From Actinoplanes solisilvae (lineage in GTDB: Bacteria; Actinomycetota; Actinomycetes; Mycobacteriales; Micromonosporaceae), in the NCBI RefSeq assembly GCF_003999975.1, contig NZ_RJAC01000030.1, positions 1 through 64,000 on the forward strand: a stretch of 64,000 nucleotides of DNA, given 5' to 3'. Made by a program: the position numbers and the translations under genes. The notes beneath the pieces are model-generated. The model worked only from the letters and a program-made list of their open reading frames with translations, searched no databases and was not told where the DNA came from. Positions 35,994 to 45,684 of this stretch are shown piece by piece; the first letter of the stretch is position 1, and the number at the start of each line of letters is the position of its first letter.

Positions 35994-36857
35994 CTATCGG
36001 GTCCGCTGGCCCGAGCGGGAACGGACGTTGGCGATGATCGCGCCCAGCACGCCGACCGCGAAGATGAGCGTGCCCATGACGTTGACCTGCGGTGGGATGC
36101 CGACGCGGGTGGCGCCCCAGATCCAGATCGGGAACGTCTCGTACGTGCCGGCGGTGAAGAACGTGACGATGAAGTCGTCGATGGACAACGCGAACGCCAG
36201 CAGCACGCCGGACATGACCGCGGGCAGGATGATCGGGAAGGTGACCTTCCAGAACGTGGTCCACGGGCTCGCGCCCAGGTCGGCGGCGGCCTCCTCGATC
36301 GAGCGGTCGAGCACCATCACCCGGGAGCGCACGACGACGGCGACGAACGAGATCGAGAACATGATGTGCGCGATCGCGATGGTCACCGGGCCCACGCCGG
36401 TGCCGAGGGAGACGAACAGGCTCAGCAGCGAGGCGCCCATGATCAGCTCGGGTGAGGAGATCGCCGCGAACATGAGCAGGTTGAACGAGCCGGCGCCCCG
36501 GAAGCGGTAGCGGCCGAGCGCGTAGCCGATGCCGGTGCCGAGCGCGCCCGACACGAGGCTGGCCACGATCGCGATCACCAGCGACAGGATGAGCGCGTCG
36601 GTCAGGTCGGGATAGAGGAAGAGCTGGTCGGGGGCGTACCACTTGAAGGTGAAGCCGACCCAGCTCGTGTTGTAGCGGCCCGGGGTGTCGTTGAACCCGA
36701 ACGCGATCATGACCAGGATCGGCAGGGCCAGCCAGGCGATGATCAGCCAGGTGTAGGCGTGCAGCAGGCCGCGCCCGGTGAAGCGTCGCCGGGGCCGGAT
36801 GCGGGCGGCGGCGTCGGCGTCGGGCGCCGGAGGCCGCTGGAGAGTCTGCGCCGTCAT
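35994..36857 (-). CDS. potC: Spermidine/putrescine ABC transporter permease PotC
   Basis: The 287-residue protein has six TM helices and the ABC permease EAA loop SIEEAAADLGASPWTTFWKV with TFPIILPAVMSG. It begins after a short basic leader with MTAQTLQRPP at ATG 36857, overlapping the potB stop (ATGA). The NDTPGRYNTSWVGFTFKWY region in the first periplasmic loop is characteristic of PotC/PotI. Confidence 0.92.
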   Translation of the reverse strand: MTAQTLQRPPAPDADAAARIRPRRRFTGRGLLHAYTWLIIAWLALPILVMIAFGFNDTPGRYNTSWVGFTFKWYAPDQLFLYPDLTDALILSLVIAIVASLVSGALGTGIGYALGRYRFRGAGSFNLLMFAAISSPELIMGASLLSLFVSLGTGVGPVTIAIAHIMFSISFVAVVVRSRVMVLDRSIEEAAADLGASPWTTFWKVTFPIILPAVMSGVLLAFALSIDDFIVTFFTAGTYETFPIWIWGATRVGIPPQVNVMGTLIFAVGVLGAIIANVRSRSGQRTR

Positions 36858-37717
36858 CGCGCGGCCACCTTCATGACGTCCTCGGTGCCGAGGATGCGGG
36901 CGTACGTGAAGACGCCGATCAGCAGCACCACCATCAGCACGAACGAGAGCGCCGAGGCCGTCGGATAGTCGGAGTTGTCGAGGAACTGCGCGGCGATGAC
37001 CTGGCCGATCATCGTCGTCTCGGAGCTGCCCAGCACCTCGGAGTTGACGAAGTCGGAGCTGGCCGGCACGAAGGTCATCAGCACGCCGGCGAACACGCCG
37101 GGCAGTGCCAGCGGGAAGACCACCTTGCGGAAGGTGATGATCGGGTTGGCGTACAGGTCGCGGGCGGCCTCGACGACGCGCGGGTCGATGCGCTCCAGGG
37201 CGACGTAGATCGGCAGCACCATGAACGGCAGGAAGTTGTAGACCAGGCCGCCGATCACCGCGACCGGCGTACCCAGGATGTGGAACGCCGGTCCGACCAG
37301 CCCGAGGTCGCGGATCGGGCTCAGCACCGGCCCCTCGTCGGCCAGGATCTGCTGCCACGACAGGGTGCGCAGCACGAACGAGACGAAGAACGGCAGCAGG
37401 GTCAGGAACAGGTAGGTGCCCTTGCGGCGGCCGCCGTAGAAGGCGATCCAGTACGCCATCGGGAAGGCGATCGCGATGAGCAGGATCGTCGCGACGGCGC
37501 CGTAGATCAGCGAACGGATCAACTGGGTCTGGTACGCGGAGAGCGAGTCCGTGTAGTTCTGCCAGTGCCCGGTGAAGCGGTAGCCGGCGACGATGTCGCC
37601 CTCCTGGAGGGAGAGCGACAGCATCGCGATCATCGGCACCGCAAAGAAGATCAGCAACCACAGCCCGCCCGGCAGGACGAGCAGGTAGGGCGCGATCTTT
37701 CGTTTGAGGCGGCTCAT
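36854..37717 (-). CDS. potB: Spermidine/putrescine ABC transporter permease PotB
   Basis: The 287-residue permease shows MSRLKRKIAPYLLVLPGGLW, six hydrophobic helices, PMAYWIAFYGGRRKGTYLFL, and the EAA loop RVVEAARDLYANPIITFRKV followed by FPLALPGVFAGVL. It forms the channel heterodimer with PotC. One base separates it from the potD stop. Confidence 0.92.
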   Translation of the reverse strand: MSRLKRKIAPYLLVLPGGLWLLIFFAVPMIAMLSLSLQEGDIVAGYRFTGHWQNYTDSLSAYQTQLIRSLIYGAVATILLIAIAFPMAYWIAFYGGRRKGTYLFLTLLPFFVSFVLRTLSWQQILADEGPVLSPIRDLGLVGPAFHILGTPVAVIGGLVYNFLPFMVLPIYVALERIDPRVVEAARDLYANPIITFRKVVFPLALPGVFAGVLMTFVPASSDFVNSEVLGSSETTMIGQVIAAQFLDNSDYPTASALSFVLMVVLLIGVFTYARILGTEDVMKVAAR

Positions 37718-37718
37718 G

Positions 37719-38972
37719 TCATCCCAGCACGATAGGTTCGAATGTCTTCTGGAACTTCTGCTGCTCGGACGTGGCCTCGAACGAGACGTAGTAGTGCAGC
37801 TTGCTGTATTCCGCCGCGGTCGGGAAGACGAGCTTGCTGTTGGCCACGGCGAGCATCGCGTCCTGGTCCTCGCCGGTCAGCTTGCCCGCGTCCGTGCGCA
37901 TCTGGGGCTGCGCGGCGGGCACCGGGCAGACGTAGTTGATGTAGTTGGCCAGGGCGGAGGCGTTGCCGACCTCGTAGAAGAAGTCCATCAACGTGATCGC
38001 GTCGACCGGGTTCTGCGCGGTGATCGGGATCGTCATGTTGTCGGTCCAGATCGTGCCGCCCTCTTTGGGGATGACGAACTTGAAGTCCTTGTTGTCGGAG
38101 ATGTTCTTCTGAAAGACGTCGCCCGACCAGGCCTGGGTCAGCCAGACATCGCCGCTGCCGAGGCGGTCGATGTAGCTCTGGTCGTAGTAGTTGCGCACGA
38201 TGCCCGCGCTCTTCTGCTTCTTGAGATGGTCGGCCGCTTTCTTCCAGTCGTCCTCGGTGGACCCCTTCGGGTTGATGCCGAGAGCGAGCAGGCCGAAATT
38301 GCCGAGCTCCTGCACGTCGGAGAACATGCCGACCTTGCCCTTGAACTCCGGGTCCCACAGGTCGGCCAGCGAGGTGATGTCGCGGCCGGTCTTCTTGCGG
38401 TCATAGGCGATGCCGGTCATGCCGGACGCCCACGGGATGCTGTAGGCGTTGCCCGGGTCGAATTCTTCCTTCTTGTACGCCGCCCCGGCGTTCTTGGCAT
38501 AGTTCGGCAGCTTCGCGTGGTCGAGCGGGGCCAGGAAGCCCGAGTCGCGGAACTGCGAGAACTGGAAGCTGTTGGTGATGACCATCAGGTCGAACCCGAT
38601 GGACTGGCCGGCCGTGAGCTGCGGCTGCACCTTGGCGAACCAGGGACCCATCTCCTGGATGACTTCCTGGTAGTTGACCTTGATGCCGGTCTCTTTGGTG
38701 AACTTGGCCAGCTCGGGCCGCTTGGGGTCCATGTAGAGCGGCCAGTTCGCGAAGTCGACCTTGCCGTTCTTGGCCTTGCCGGCCCAGAACTTGGCGACCG
38801 CGTCGGGCTCGGCGCTGGCCGGAGCCTGGGTGCCTCTGCCCTGCACGCCGCAGGCGGCCAGGGCCGCGCCCATGCCGGCCAGGCCGGAGAGCCGCAGCGC
38901 GTCGCGGCGGCCGAAGCGGCGCTGGGTCAGGCCGCGAAGCAGGGAGGGGTCAACGTTATGGGAGGCAGCCAC
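37719..38972 (-). CDS. potD: Spermidine/putrescine-binding lipoprotein PotD
   Basis: The 417-residue precursor has a twin-arginine signal (RRFGRRDALRLSGLAG) and a lipobox ALAAC with Cys41 as lipidation site. The mature part follows the PotD/PotF pattern (KVDFANWPLYMD, TGIKVNYQEVIQE, FDLMVITNSFQ, SIPWASGMTGIAYDRKK, GTIWTDNMTIPITAQNP). It captures polyamines outside the membrane and delivers them to PotBC. It is the second gene after potA in the operon. Confidence 0.92.
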   Translation of the reverse strand: MAASHNVDPSLLRGLTQRRFGRRDALRLSGLAGMGAALAACGVQGRGTQAPASAEPDAVAKFWAGKAKNGKVDFANWPLYMDPKRPELAKFTKETGIKVNYQEVIQEMGPWFAKVQPQLTAGQSIGFDLMVITNSFQFSQFRDSGFLAPLDHAKLPNYAKNAGAAYKKEEFDPGNAYSIPWASGMTGIAYDRKKTGRDITSLADLWDPEFKGKVGMFSDVQELGNFGLLALGINPKGSTEDDWKKAADHLKKQKSAGIVRNYYDQSYIDRLGSGDVWLTQAWSGDVFQKNISDNKDFKFVIPKEGGTIWTDNMTIPITAQNPVDAITLMDFFYEVGNASALANYINYVCPVPAAQPQMRTDAGKLTGEDQDAMLAVANSKLVFPTAAEYSKLHYYVSFEATSEQQKFQKTFEPIVLG

Positions 38973-38973
38973 T

Positions 38974-40131
38974 TCAGACTCCGATCAGATAAGAATGCTG
39001 GGGGGCCCAGGTCAGATAGACCCGATCGCCGCGACCTGCAAGATCGTCGGCGTTGGAGGCATTTTGATCGAAGACCGTAAAATCCGCGCCCGCCGCTGTC
39101 GCTACGGTGTAATTCGTTGACGTTCCGTGATAAACGACCTCGGTCACGGTGCCGGAGAGCACGCTGCCACCGGTCGCCTGCACGGGCGGCAGGGTGCGGT
39201 GCAGATCGACCTTCTCGGGACGGATCGACACCTCGAGCTTGTCGCCGGTGCGCACCGACTGCGGCACCGGCACCACGACCCGGTCCTGGGTGGTGTAGCT
39301 GAGCAGCGCCAATCCGCCCTCGGTGCGCTCGACGTGACCGTCCACAATGTTGGACGTGCCGATGAAGCCGGCCACGAAGCGGCTGGCGGGCCGCTCGTAG
39401 ATCTCGCGCGGTGAGCCGAGCTGCTCGATGACGCCGGCGCACATGACCGCGATCCGGTCGGACATCGTCAGCGCCTCGCCCTGGTCGTGGGTGACGTAGA
39501 CGAAGGTGATGCCGACCTCGCGCTGGATGCGCTTGAGCTCGATCTGCATCTGCTGGCGCAGCTTGAGGTCGAGGGCACCCAGCGGCTCGTCGAGCAGCAG
39601 CGCCCGCGGGCGGTTGACCAGGGCCCGGGCCAGCGCGACCCGCTGCTGCTGGCCGCCCGACATCTCGCGGGGCGAGCGCTTCTCCATGCCGGTCAGCGAG
39701 ACGATCTCGAGGATCTCGCCCACCCGGCGCTCGATCTCGGACTTGGCGACCTTGCGGCGCTCAAGACCGAAGGCGACGTTCTGGTACGTGTTCAGGTGCG
39801 GGAAGAGAGCGTACGACTGGAAGACCATGTTGACGTCGCGCTTGTTCGCCGCGACGCCGGTGACGTCCTTGCCGTCGAGGAAGATCTGACCCGCGGTCGG
39901 CTCCTCGAAGCCCGCGATCATGCGCATGGTGGTGGTCTTGCCGCACCCCGACGGGCCCAGCAGCGAGAAGAACTCCCCCTGCACGATCGCCAGGTCGGTC
40001 CGTTTGACGGCGGGCACCGTCTCGCCGTGCGACAGGTAGTTCTTGTGCACGCCGACGAACTCGATGGCCGGCGCACCGGCCGCGTGCGTGGCCGGCCGGG
40101 CCTGTACGACGCTGTGCTGGGGGGTGGTCAT
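38974..40131 (-). CDS. potA: Spermidine/putrescine ABC transporter ATPase PotA
   Basis: The 385-residue protein has Walker A LLGPSGCGKTT, signature MSGGQQQRVALARAL, Walker B LLLDEPLGALD, H-loop VTHDQGEAL, and a C-terminal TOBE domain (VSIRPEKVDL, VTEVVYHGTSTNY). It powers PotBC. It starts 38 bp after the aldehyde dehydrogenase gene and ends 1 bp before potD, so the ald-potA-potD-potB-potC-puuB-like genes form one operon. Confidence 0.93.
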   Translation of the reverse strand: MTTPQHSVVQARPATHAAGAPAIEFVGVHKNYLSHGETVPAVKRTDLAIVQGEFFSLLGPSGCGKTTTMRMIAGFEEPTAGQIFLDGKDVTGVAANKRDVNMVFQSYALFPHLNTYQNVAFGLERRKVAKSEIERRVGEILEIVSLTGMEKRSPREMSGGQQQRVALARALVNRPRALLLDEPLGALDLKLRQQMQIELKRIQREVGITFVYVTHDQGEALTMSDRIAVMCAGVIEQLGSPREIYERPASRFVAGFIGTSNIVDGHVERTEGGLALLSYTTQDRVVVPVPQSVRTGDKLEVSIRPEKVDLHRTLPPVQATGGSVLSGTVTEVVYHGTSTNYTVATAAGADFTVFDQNASNADDLAGRGDRVYLTWAPQHSYLIGV

Positions 40132-40169
40132 GGGGTTCCTCTTCGGTGGGGCGGGCGGGGCGGGCGGGG

Positions 40170-41606
40170 TCAGCCCAGATAACTCATGACGTGTTTGATC
40201 CGGGTGTACTCCTCGAACCCGTACAGGGAAAGGTCCTTGCCGTGACCGGAGTGGCCGAAGCCGCCGTGCGGCATCTCCGAGACGAACGGCAGGTGCGTGT
40301 TGATCCAGACGGCGCCGAAGTCGAGCCGCCGGGAGACGCGCATCGCGCGCCCGTGGTTCTGGGTCCAGACGCTCGCGCTCAGGCCGAACCGCACGTCGTT
40401 GGCCCAGCGGACCGCCTGGTCCTCATCGTCGAAGCTCTGCACGGTGATGACCGGGCCGAAGATCTCGTCCTGGACCATCTCGTCACGCTGCCGCAACCCG
40501 GCCACGACCGTCGGCTCGAGGAAGTAGCCGCGCTCCCCGACGCGCTTGCCGCCCGCGACGATGCTCGCGTGGCCGGGCGCCCGGTCGAGGAAACCCTGCA
40601 CCCGCGCGAGCTGGGTGGCGTTGTTGACCGGGCCGAAGAAGGCCTCGGTGTCCGACGGCGGGCCGACCCGGGTGGCGCGGGCGGCCTCGGCGAGGGCCTC
40701 GGTGAAGTCGGCGGCGACGCGCCCGTGCACGAGCACCCGGGTGGCCGCGGTGCAGTCCTGCCCGGCGTTGAAGTAGCCGGCCCCGGCGATCGCCGCGGCG
40801 GTGGCGGCCACGTCGGCGTCGTCGAAGACGATCACCGGCGCCTTGCCGCCCAGCTCGAGGTGGGCCCGCTTGAGGTCGGCGGCCGCCGAGACCGCCACCT
40901 CCATGCCGGCCCGGGTCGAACCGGTGATCGAGACGAGCTGCGGCGCCGGGTGGGCAACCACGGCCCGGCCGGTGTCGCGGTCGCCGCAGACGACGTTGAG
41001 CACGCCGGGCGGCAGGAACTCGGCGGCGATCTCGGCCAGCAGCAGGGTCGTCACCGGGGTGGTGTCGGACGGCTTGAGGACGACGGCGTTGCCGGCCGCG
41101 ATCGCCGGCGCGAACTTCCACACCGCCATGACCATCGGGTAGTTCCACGGGGTGATCTGCGCGCACACGCCGATCGGTTCCCGGCGGACGTACGACGTGT
41201 GGTCGCGCAGGTACTCCCCCGCCGACTTGCCCTCGAGGACCCGCGCCGCGCCCGCGAAGAAGCGCAGCTCGTCGAGGAGCGGTCCCATCTCCTCGGCCCG
41301 GGTCGCCTCGACCGGCTTGCCCGTGTTGCGGCACTCGGCCGCGATGATCTCGCCGGCCCGCGCCTCGACCGCGTCGGCGATCTTCAGCAGGGCCCGCTGC
41401 CGCTCGGCCGGAGTGGTGTCGCGCCAGACCTCGAAACCCGCTCCGGCCGCGGCCATCGCCGCGTCGACGTCGTGCTGCGACGAGACCGGGGCCAGGGCGT
41501 ATGCCTCACCGGTGCTGGGGTCGACCACCTGAGAGGTGGCCCCGTCGACCGGGCCGGTGTACTCGCCACCGACGAAGTTGCGCAGAACGGGCAACGAGGC
41601 GCTCAC
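40170..41606 (-). CDS. Gamma-aminobutyraldehyde dehydrogenase (PatD-like)
   Basis: The 478-residue NAD(P)-dependent aldehyde dehydrogenase has QITPWNYPMVMAVWKFAPAI, SITGSTRAGMEVA (cofactor), LELGGKAPVIVFDDAD (general base Glu) and GYFNAGQDCTAATRVLV with the nucleophile Cys near residue 284; the GQDCTAATR wording is typical of aminobutyraldehyde/aminobutanal dehydrogenases. GTG 41606 follows GGAGG by 9 nt. It oxidises 4-aminobutyraldehyde to GABA, feeding GabT. It heads the pot operon. Confidence 0.9.
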   Translation of the reverse strand: MSASLPVLRNFVGGEYTGPVDGATSQVVDPSTGEAYALAPVSSQHDVDAAMAAAGAGFEVWRDTTPAERQRALLKIADAVEARAGEIIAAECRNTGKPVEATRAEEMGPLLDELRFFAGAARVLEGKSAGEYLRDHTSYVRREPIGVCAQITPWNYPMVMAVWKFAPAIAAGNAVVLKPSDTTPVTTLLLAEIAAEFLPPGVLNVVCGDRDTGRAVVAHPAPQLVSITGSTRAGMEVAVSAAADLKRAHLELGGKAPVIVFDDADVAATAAAIAGAGYFNAGQDCTAATRVLVHGRVAADFTEALAEAARATRVGPPSDTEAFFGPVNNATQLARVQGFLDRAPGHASIVAGGKRVGERGYFLEPTVVAGLRQRDEMVQDEIFGPVITVQSFDDEDQAVRWANDVRFGLSASVWTQNHGRAMRVSRRLDFGAVWINTHLPFVSEMPHGGFGHSGHGKDLSLYGFEEYTRIKHVMSYLG

Positions 41607-41801
41607 GAAATAGAACCTCCGGGCGAAGAAGGCGTGCTGGTCGGTGTGACTGCTCCCACAAACAAGCTGGCGAGACCTTGACACATCAGAAGTCCTGAAG
41701 ACAAGGGAATCCGAAACAATTTTCCAAAGCTGAAACGGAATCGGCGCTCAGCGACCGCCGTAACTACGCAATCCCGCGTTCTCCCGGGTAATACCCGAAG
41801 G
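41607..41801. promoter_or_regulatory. Promoter region of the polyamine operon
   Basis: The AT-richer gap between mmsA and the aldehyde dehydrogenase gene must contain the promoter for the ald-pot operon. CGGGTA-A-TACCCG (41785-41797), a perfect palindrome just after the mmsA stop, and the sequence TTGTCT-N17-TCAAGG on the minus strand are candidates for regulator site and promoter. No function is proven. Confidence 0.35.
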
Positions 41802-43280
<1,479 letters not shown>

Positions 43281-43340
43281 GGAGTGAGGTTACGTACCAA
43301 CCGTGGACCGAACAATGCACGAAACGTACTGTCACAAACC
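43281..43340. promoter_or_regulatory. Divergent mmsA / MocR control region
   Basis: Only 60 bp separate the start codons. ACGTAC occurs at about 43292 and again 32 bp later as a direct repeat, close to three helical turns. MocR/GabR-type regulators usually bind direct repeats between their own gene and a divergent target, so this is the probable operator. Confidence 0.4.
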
Positions 43341-44777
43341 GTGTCCGCCTTCGCCGCCCTCCGATCCCACCTCGCCGACCTCACGGCGCGCGGCCTGGCC
43401 GAGGCGGTCGGGCGCGCGGTCGGCGAGGGCGCTCTCCCCGCGGGCAGCAAGCTTCCCCCCGTACGGCAGGTGGCCGCCGAACTCGGCATGTCCCCCACCA
43501 CAGTCAACGCGGCCTGGCAGCTCCTGCGCCGCGCCGGCACCATCCAGACCGCCGGACGACGCGGCACGGTCGTCGCCGTCTCCCGCCTGGACGGGCCCGG
43601 CCGCTACCGGGCGGCGCTGCGCGGTCGCACCGGCTTCCCGCTCGACCTGTCCACCGGCGTACCCGATCCGGCCCTGCTGCCCGCCCTGCCCCCGCTAGCC
43701 GCCTCCCCCGCTGCGCCCGGCCGTTCCGCTGCGCCCGGCCCTACCGCTGCGCCCGGCTGTTCCGCTGCGTCCGGCCGTTCCGCGGCTTTCGCTCTCGGGC
43801 CCGGCAGTCTTCTCGGGCCGGGCAGCTACCTCGACGAACCCGTGCTGCCCGGCCTCGCGGCGCTGCTCCGCGACCGCTGGCCCTACCCCGCCGAACGCCT
43901 GGCGATCTTCGACGGCGCGATGGACGCCATCGACCACGTGGCCTCGTCCCTGCTGCGCCTCGGCGACCGGGCCGTAGTCGAGAACCCGTGCTTCCCGCCG
44001 CTGCTCGACCTGCTGGAAGCCTTGGGCGTGCAGGTGATCGGCGCCGACACGGACGCCTTCGGCATGCTGCCCTCCACGCTGGCGGCCGCCCTCACCCAAC
44101 GCCCCGCCGCGGTGTTCCTGCAGCCCCGAGCCCTCAACCCGACCGGCGCGTCGTGGTCCCCGGCGCGGGCCGCCGAGCTGGCCGCCGTCCTGGCCGAGAC
44201 CCCTCAGGTATACGCCGTCGAGGACGACTCGGCCGGCGACGTGTCCTCGGCGCCGCCGCTCTCGCTGGGTTCCTGGCTGCCCCGCCAGACGCTCCGCGTA
44301 CACAGCTTCTCGAAATCGCACGGCCCCGACCTGCGACTGGCCGCCGTCTCAGCCCCCGCCGCCGTCCTGGACCCGGTCCTCGAACGCCGCCTGCTCGGCC
44401 AGGGCTGGACGAGCCGCCTGCTCCAGCACCTGCTCCTGACCCTGCTGACCGACCCGGCCTCGACCGCCGCCGTGGCCCGAGCCCGTTCCGAATACGCCGA
44501 CAGGCGCCACAAAATCGTGACGGCGCTGGCCACCCACGACGTGCCGCTCCCACCCGGCGACGGCCTGAACCTGTGGCTCCCGGTAGCCGACGAGCAGGCC
44601 GCCCTGATCTCCCTGGCCAGCAACGGCATAGCGGCCGCCGCCGGAACCGCCTTCCTGGTGAACCCCGGCCCCGCCCACCTGCGCGTAACGGTTGGCCTGA
44701 TCACCACGGACCACGACACGATCGCAACCCACCTGGCCAGCGCCGCGCGAGCCGCAACCCCACCCCCAGCCCGCTGA
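43341..44777 (+). CDS. MocR/GabR-type (GntR plus aminotransferase) regulator
   Basis: The 478-residue protein has an N-terminal GntR winged helix (GALPAGSKLPPVRQVAAELG, MSPTTVNAAWQLLRRAGTIQ) joined to a fold-type I aminotransferase-like domain with YAVEDDSAGDV (PLP Asp) and VHSFSKSHGPDLRLAAVSAP (PLP Lys near 324). Such proteins bind PLP and a substrate amine as effector. Its place beside mmsA and the GABA/polyamine genes suggests it regulates one of them. The linker contains an 18-bp coding repeat. Confidence 0.88.
   Translation: MSAFAALRSHLADLTARGLAEAVGRAVGEGALPAGSKLPPVRQVAAELGMSPTTVNAAWQLLRRAGTIQTAGRRGTVVAVSRLDGPGRYRAALRGRTGFPLDLSTGVPDPALLPALPPLAASPAAPGRSAAPGPTAAPGCSAASGRSAAFALGPGSLLGPGSYLDEPVLPGLAALLRDRWPYPAERLAIFDGAMDAIDHVASSLLRLGDRAVVENPCFPPLLDLLEALGVQVIGADTDAFGMLPSTLAAALTQRPAAVFLQPRALNPTGASWSPARAAELAAVLAETPQVYAVEDDSAGDVSSAPPLSLGSWLPRQTLRVHSFSKSHGPDLRLAAVSAPAAVLDPVLERRLLGQGWTSRLLQHLLLTLLTDPASTAAVARARSEYADRRHKIVTALATHDVPLPPGDGLNLWLPVADEQAALISLASNGIAAAAGTAFLVNPGPAHLRVTVGLITTDHDTIATHLASAARAATPPPAR
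43710..43781. repeat. Four 18-bp coding tandem repeats in the MocR gene
   Basis: Four consecutive units of the type GCTGCGCCCGGCCGTTCC encode a six-residue Ala/Pro/Gly/Ser motif (AAPGRS) at the start of the aminotransferase-like domain. The array is in frame and lies where homologues have a short linker. Confidence 0.85.
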
Positions 44778-44880
44778 CCCCCACGACACGCCGCCCCAGC
44801 CCGCTGACCCCCACGCCACGCCGCCCCAGCCCGCTGACCCCCACGACACGCCGCGCCAGCGCGCCGACCGCCCCAACACC
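44761..44880. repeat. 30-bp tandem repeat after the MocR gene
   Basis: Three near-identical 30-bp units (CCGCCCCAGCCCGCTGACCC core) and a fourth degenerate one begin in the last codons of the MocR gene and continue downstream. Stop codon TGA recurs in each unit because the 30-bp period is a multiple of three. Confidence 0.9.
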
Positions 44881-44958
44881 CACCTCGTCAGCCCGCACCA
44901 CCCACCCGCACGAGGTCCACTGCACTGCGAACCCGTCGCCGTCCGGGCGCAGCAACGC

Positions 44959-45041
44959 CGTTGGCCGTGCGCCAACGACTCCTCCCGCCGTTGGCACGTG
45001 GCCAACGGCCGTCCGCCGTCTCCGTTGGCCGTGCGCCAATG
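44959..45041. promoter_or_regulatory. Array of three TTGGC-N5-GCCAA dyads upstream of the Uma2 gene
   Basis: CGTTGGC-CGTGC-GCCAACG at 44959-44977, CGTTGGC-ACGTG-GCCAACG at 44989-45007 and CGTTGGC-CGTGC-GCCAATG at 45023-45041 are 19-bp dyads, two perfect in their arms and one with a single change, spaced 30 and 34 bp. Regular spacing near three helical turns suggests cooperative binding of a dimeric regulator. I do not recognise the site. Confidence 0.6.
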
Positions 45042-45053
45042 ACGTCTGTTAAG

Positions 45054-45082
45054 TTGACACACGTCTAGTGGTCGTGTGACCA
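45054..45082 (+). promoter_or_regulatory. Promoter with overlapping dyad for the Uma2 gene
   Basis: TTGACA (45054-45059) and, 17 bp later, TGACCA form a sigma70-type promoter with a weak -10. CACACG (45058-45063) and CGTGTG (45073-45078) form a perfect inverted repeat with a 9-bp spacer covering the -35 and spacer region. Confidence 0.5.
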
Positions 45083-45117
45083 TTTCTCGCAGATGAGCGC
45101 GTGCGACACTTTGCCTT

Positions 45118-45684
45118 ATGACCGAGGCAGACCTGGCACACTTCGGCCCCTGGACCGAAGAGGAGTTCCTCGCGCTCGACAGGACGACCAATCGGATCGA
45201 GCTAGTCGACGGGGGGCTTTGGGTGAGCCCGGGACCGGGAATGCACCATCAGGGCATCTCCTACCAACTACACGCCGCTCTCCGGCCCGCGGCCCGCGCC
45301 GCCGGGCTGCTGACCTTCGAGGGCATCAACGTCCGGCTCGAACCAGGCACCATCTACGTGCCCGACCTGACCGTGATCGACGCGCGCACCGAACTCGACG
45401 CCTACGTGGAAGCCTCCGACACCGTCCTCATCGCCGAAATCCTCTCCCCGAGCAGCCGGAAGATGGACCGCGTCACCAAGCGGCACGCCTACGCCGCCGC
45501 GAAGATCGCGTGGTATCTGCTCGTCGAGCCCGACCTCTCGACCTACGCGGGGGTGAGCCTGTGGCTCTTCCGGCTCGACGGCGATGAATACGTCGAAGCC
45601 TCGGCGGCGAAGCGCGGCGAGACCCTCCACTCCGACGAGCCGTTCCCCATCGCGCTACGCACCAACGATCTTCTAGCCCGCTGA
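45118..45684 (+). CDS. Uma2-family (DUF820) putative PD-(D/E)xK endonuclease
   Basis: The 188-residue protein has the Uma2 core: FLALDRTTNRIELVDGGLWV, HHQGISYQLHAAL, YVPDLTVID (Asp), LIAEILSPSSRKMDRVTKRH (Glu, Lys region) and YAAAKIAWYLLVEPD. The restriction-endonuclease fold is known for this family, but the biological role is not. They are abundant in actinomycetes and cyanobacteria. Upstream DNA contains two kinds of dyad, suggesting tight regulation. The 3' end overlaps the convergent membrane gene by 12 bp. Confidence 0.88.
   Translation: MTEADLAHFGPWTEEEFLALDRTTNRIELVDGGLWVSPGPGMHHQGISYQLHAALRPAARAAGLLTFEGINVRLEPGTIYVPDLTVIDARTELDAYVEASDTVLIAEILSPSSRKMDRVTKRHAYAAAKIAWYLLVEPDLSTYAGVSLWLFRLDGDEYVEASAAKRGETLHSDEPFPIALRTNDLLAR

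Noticed and set aside
44959..45041. CRISPR array interpretation of the three spaced dyads
   Set aside because: Only three 19-bp units, spacers of 11-15 bp, no cas genes nearby.
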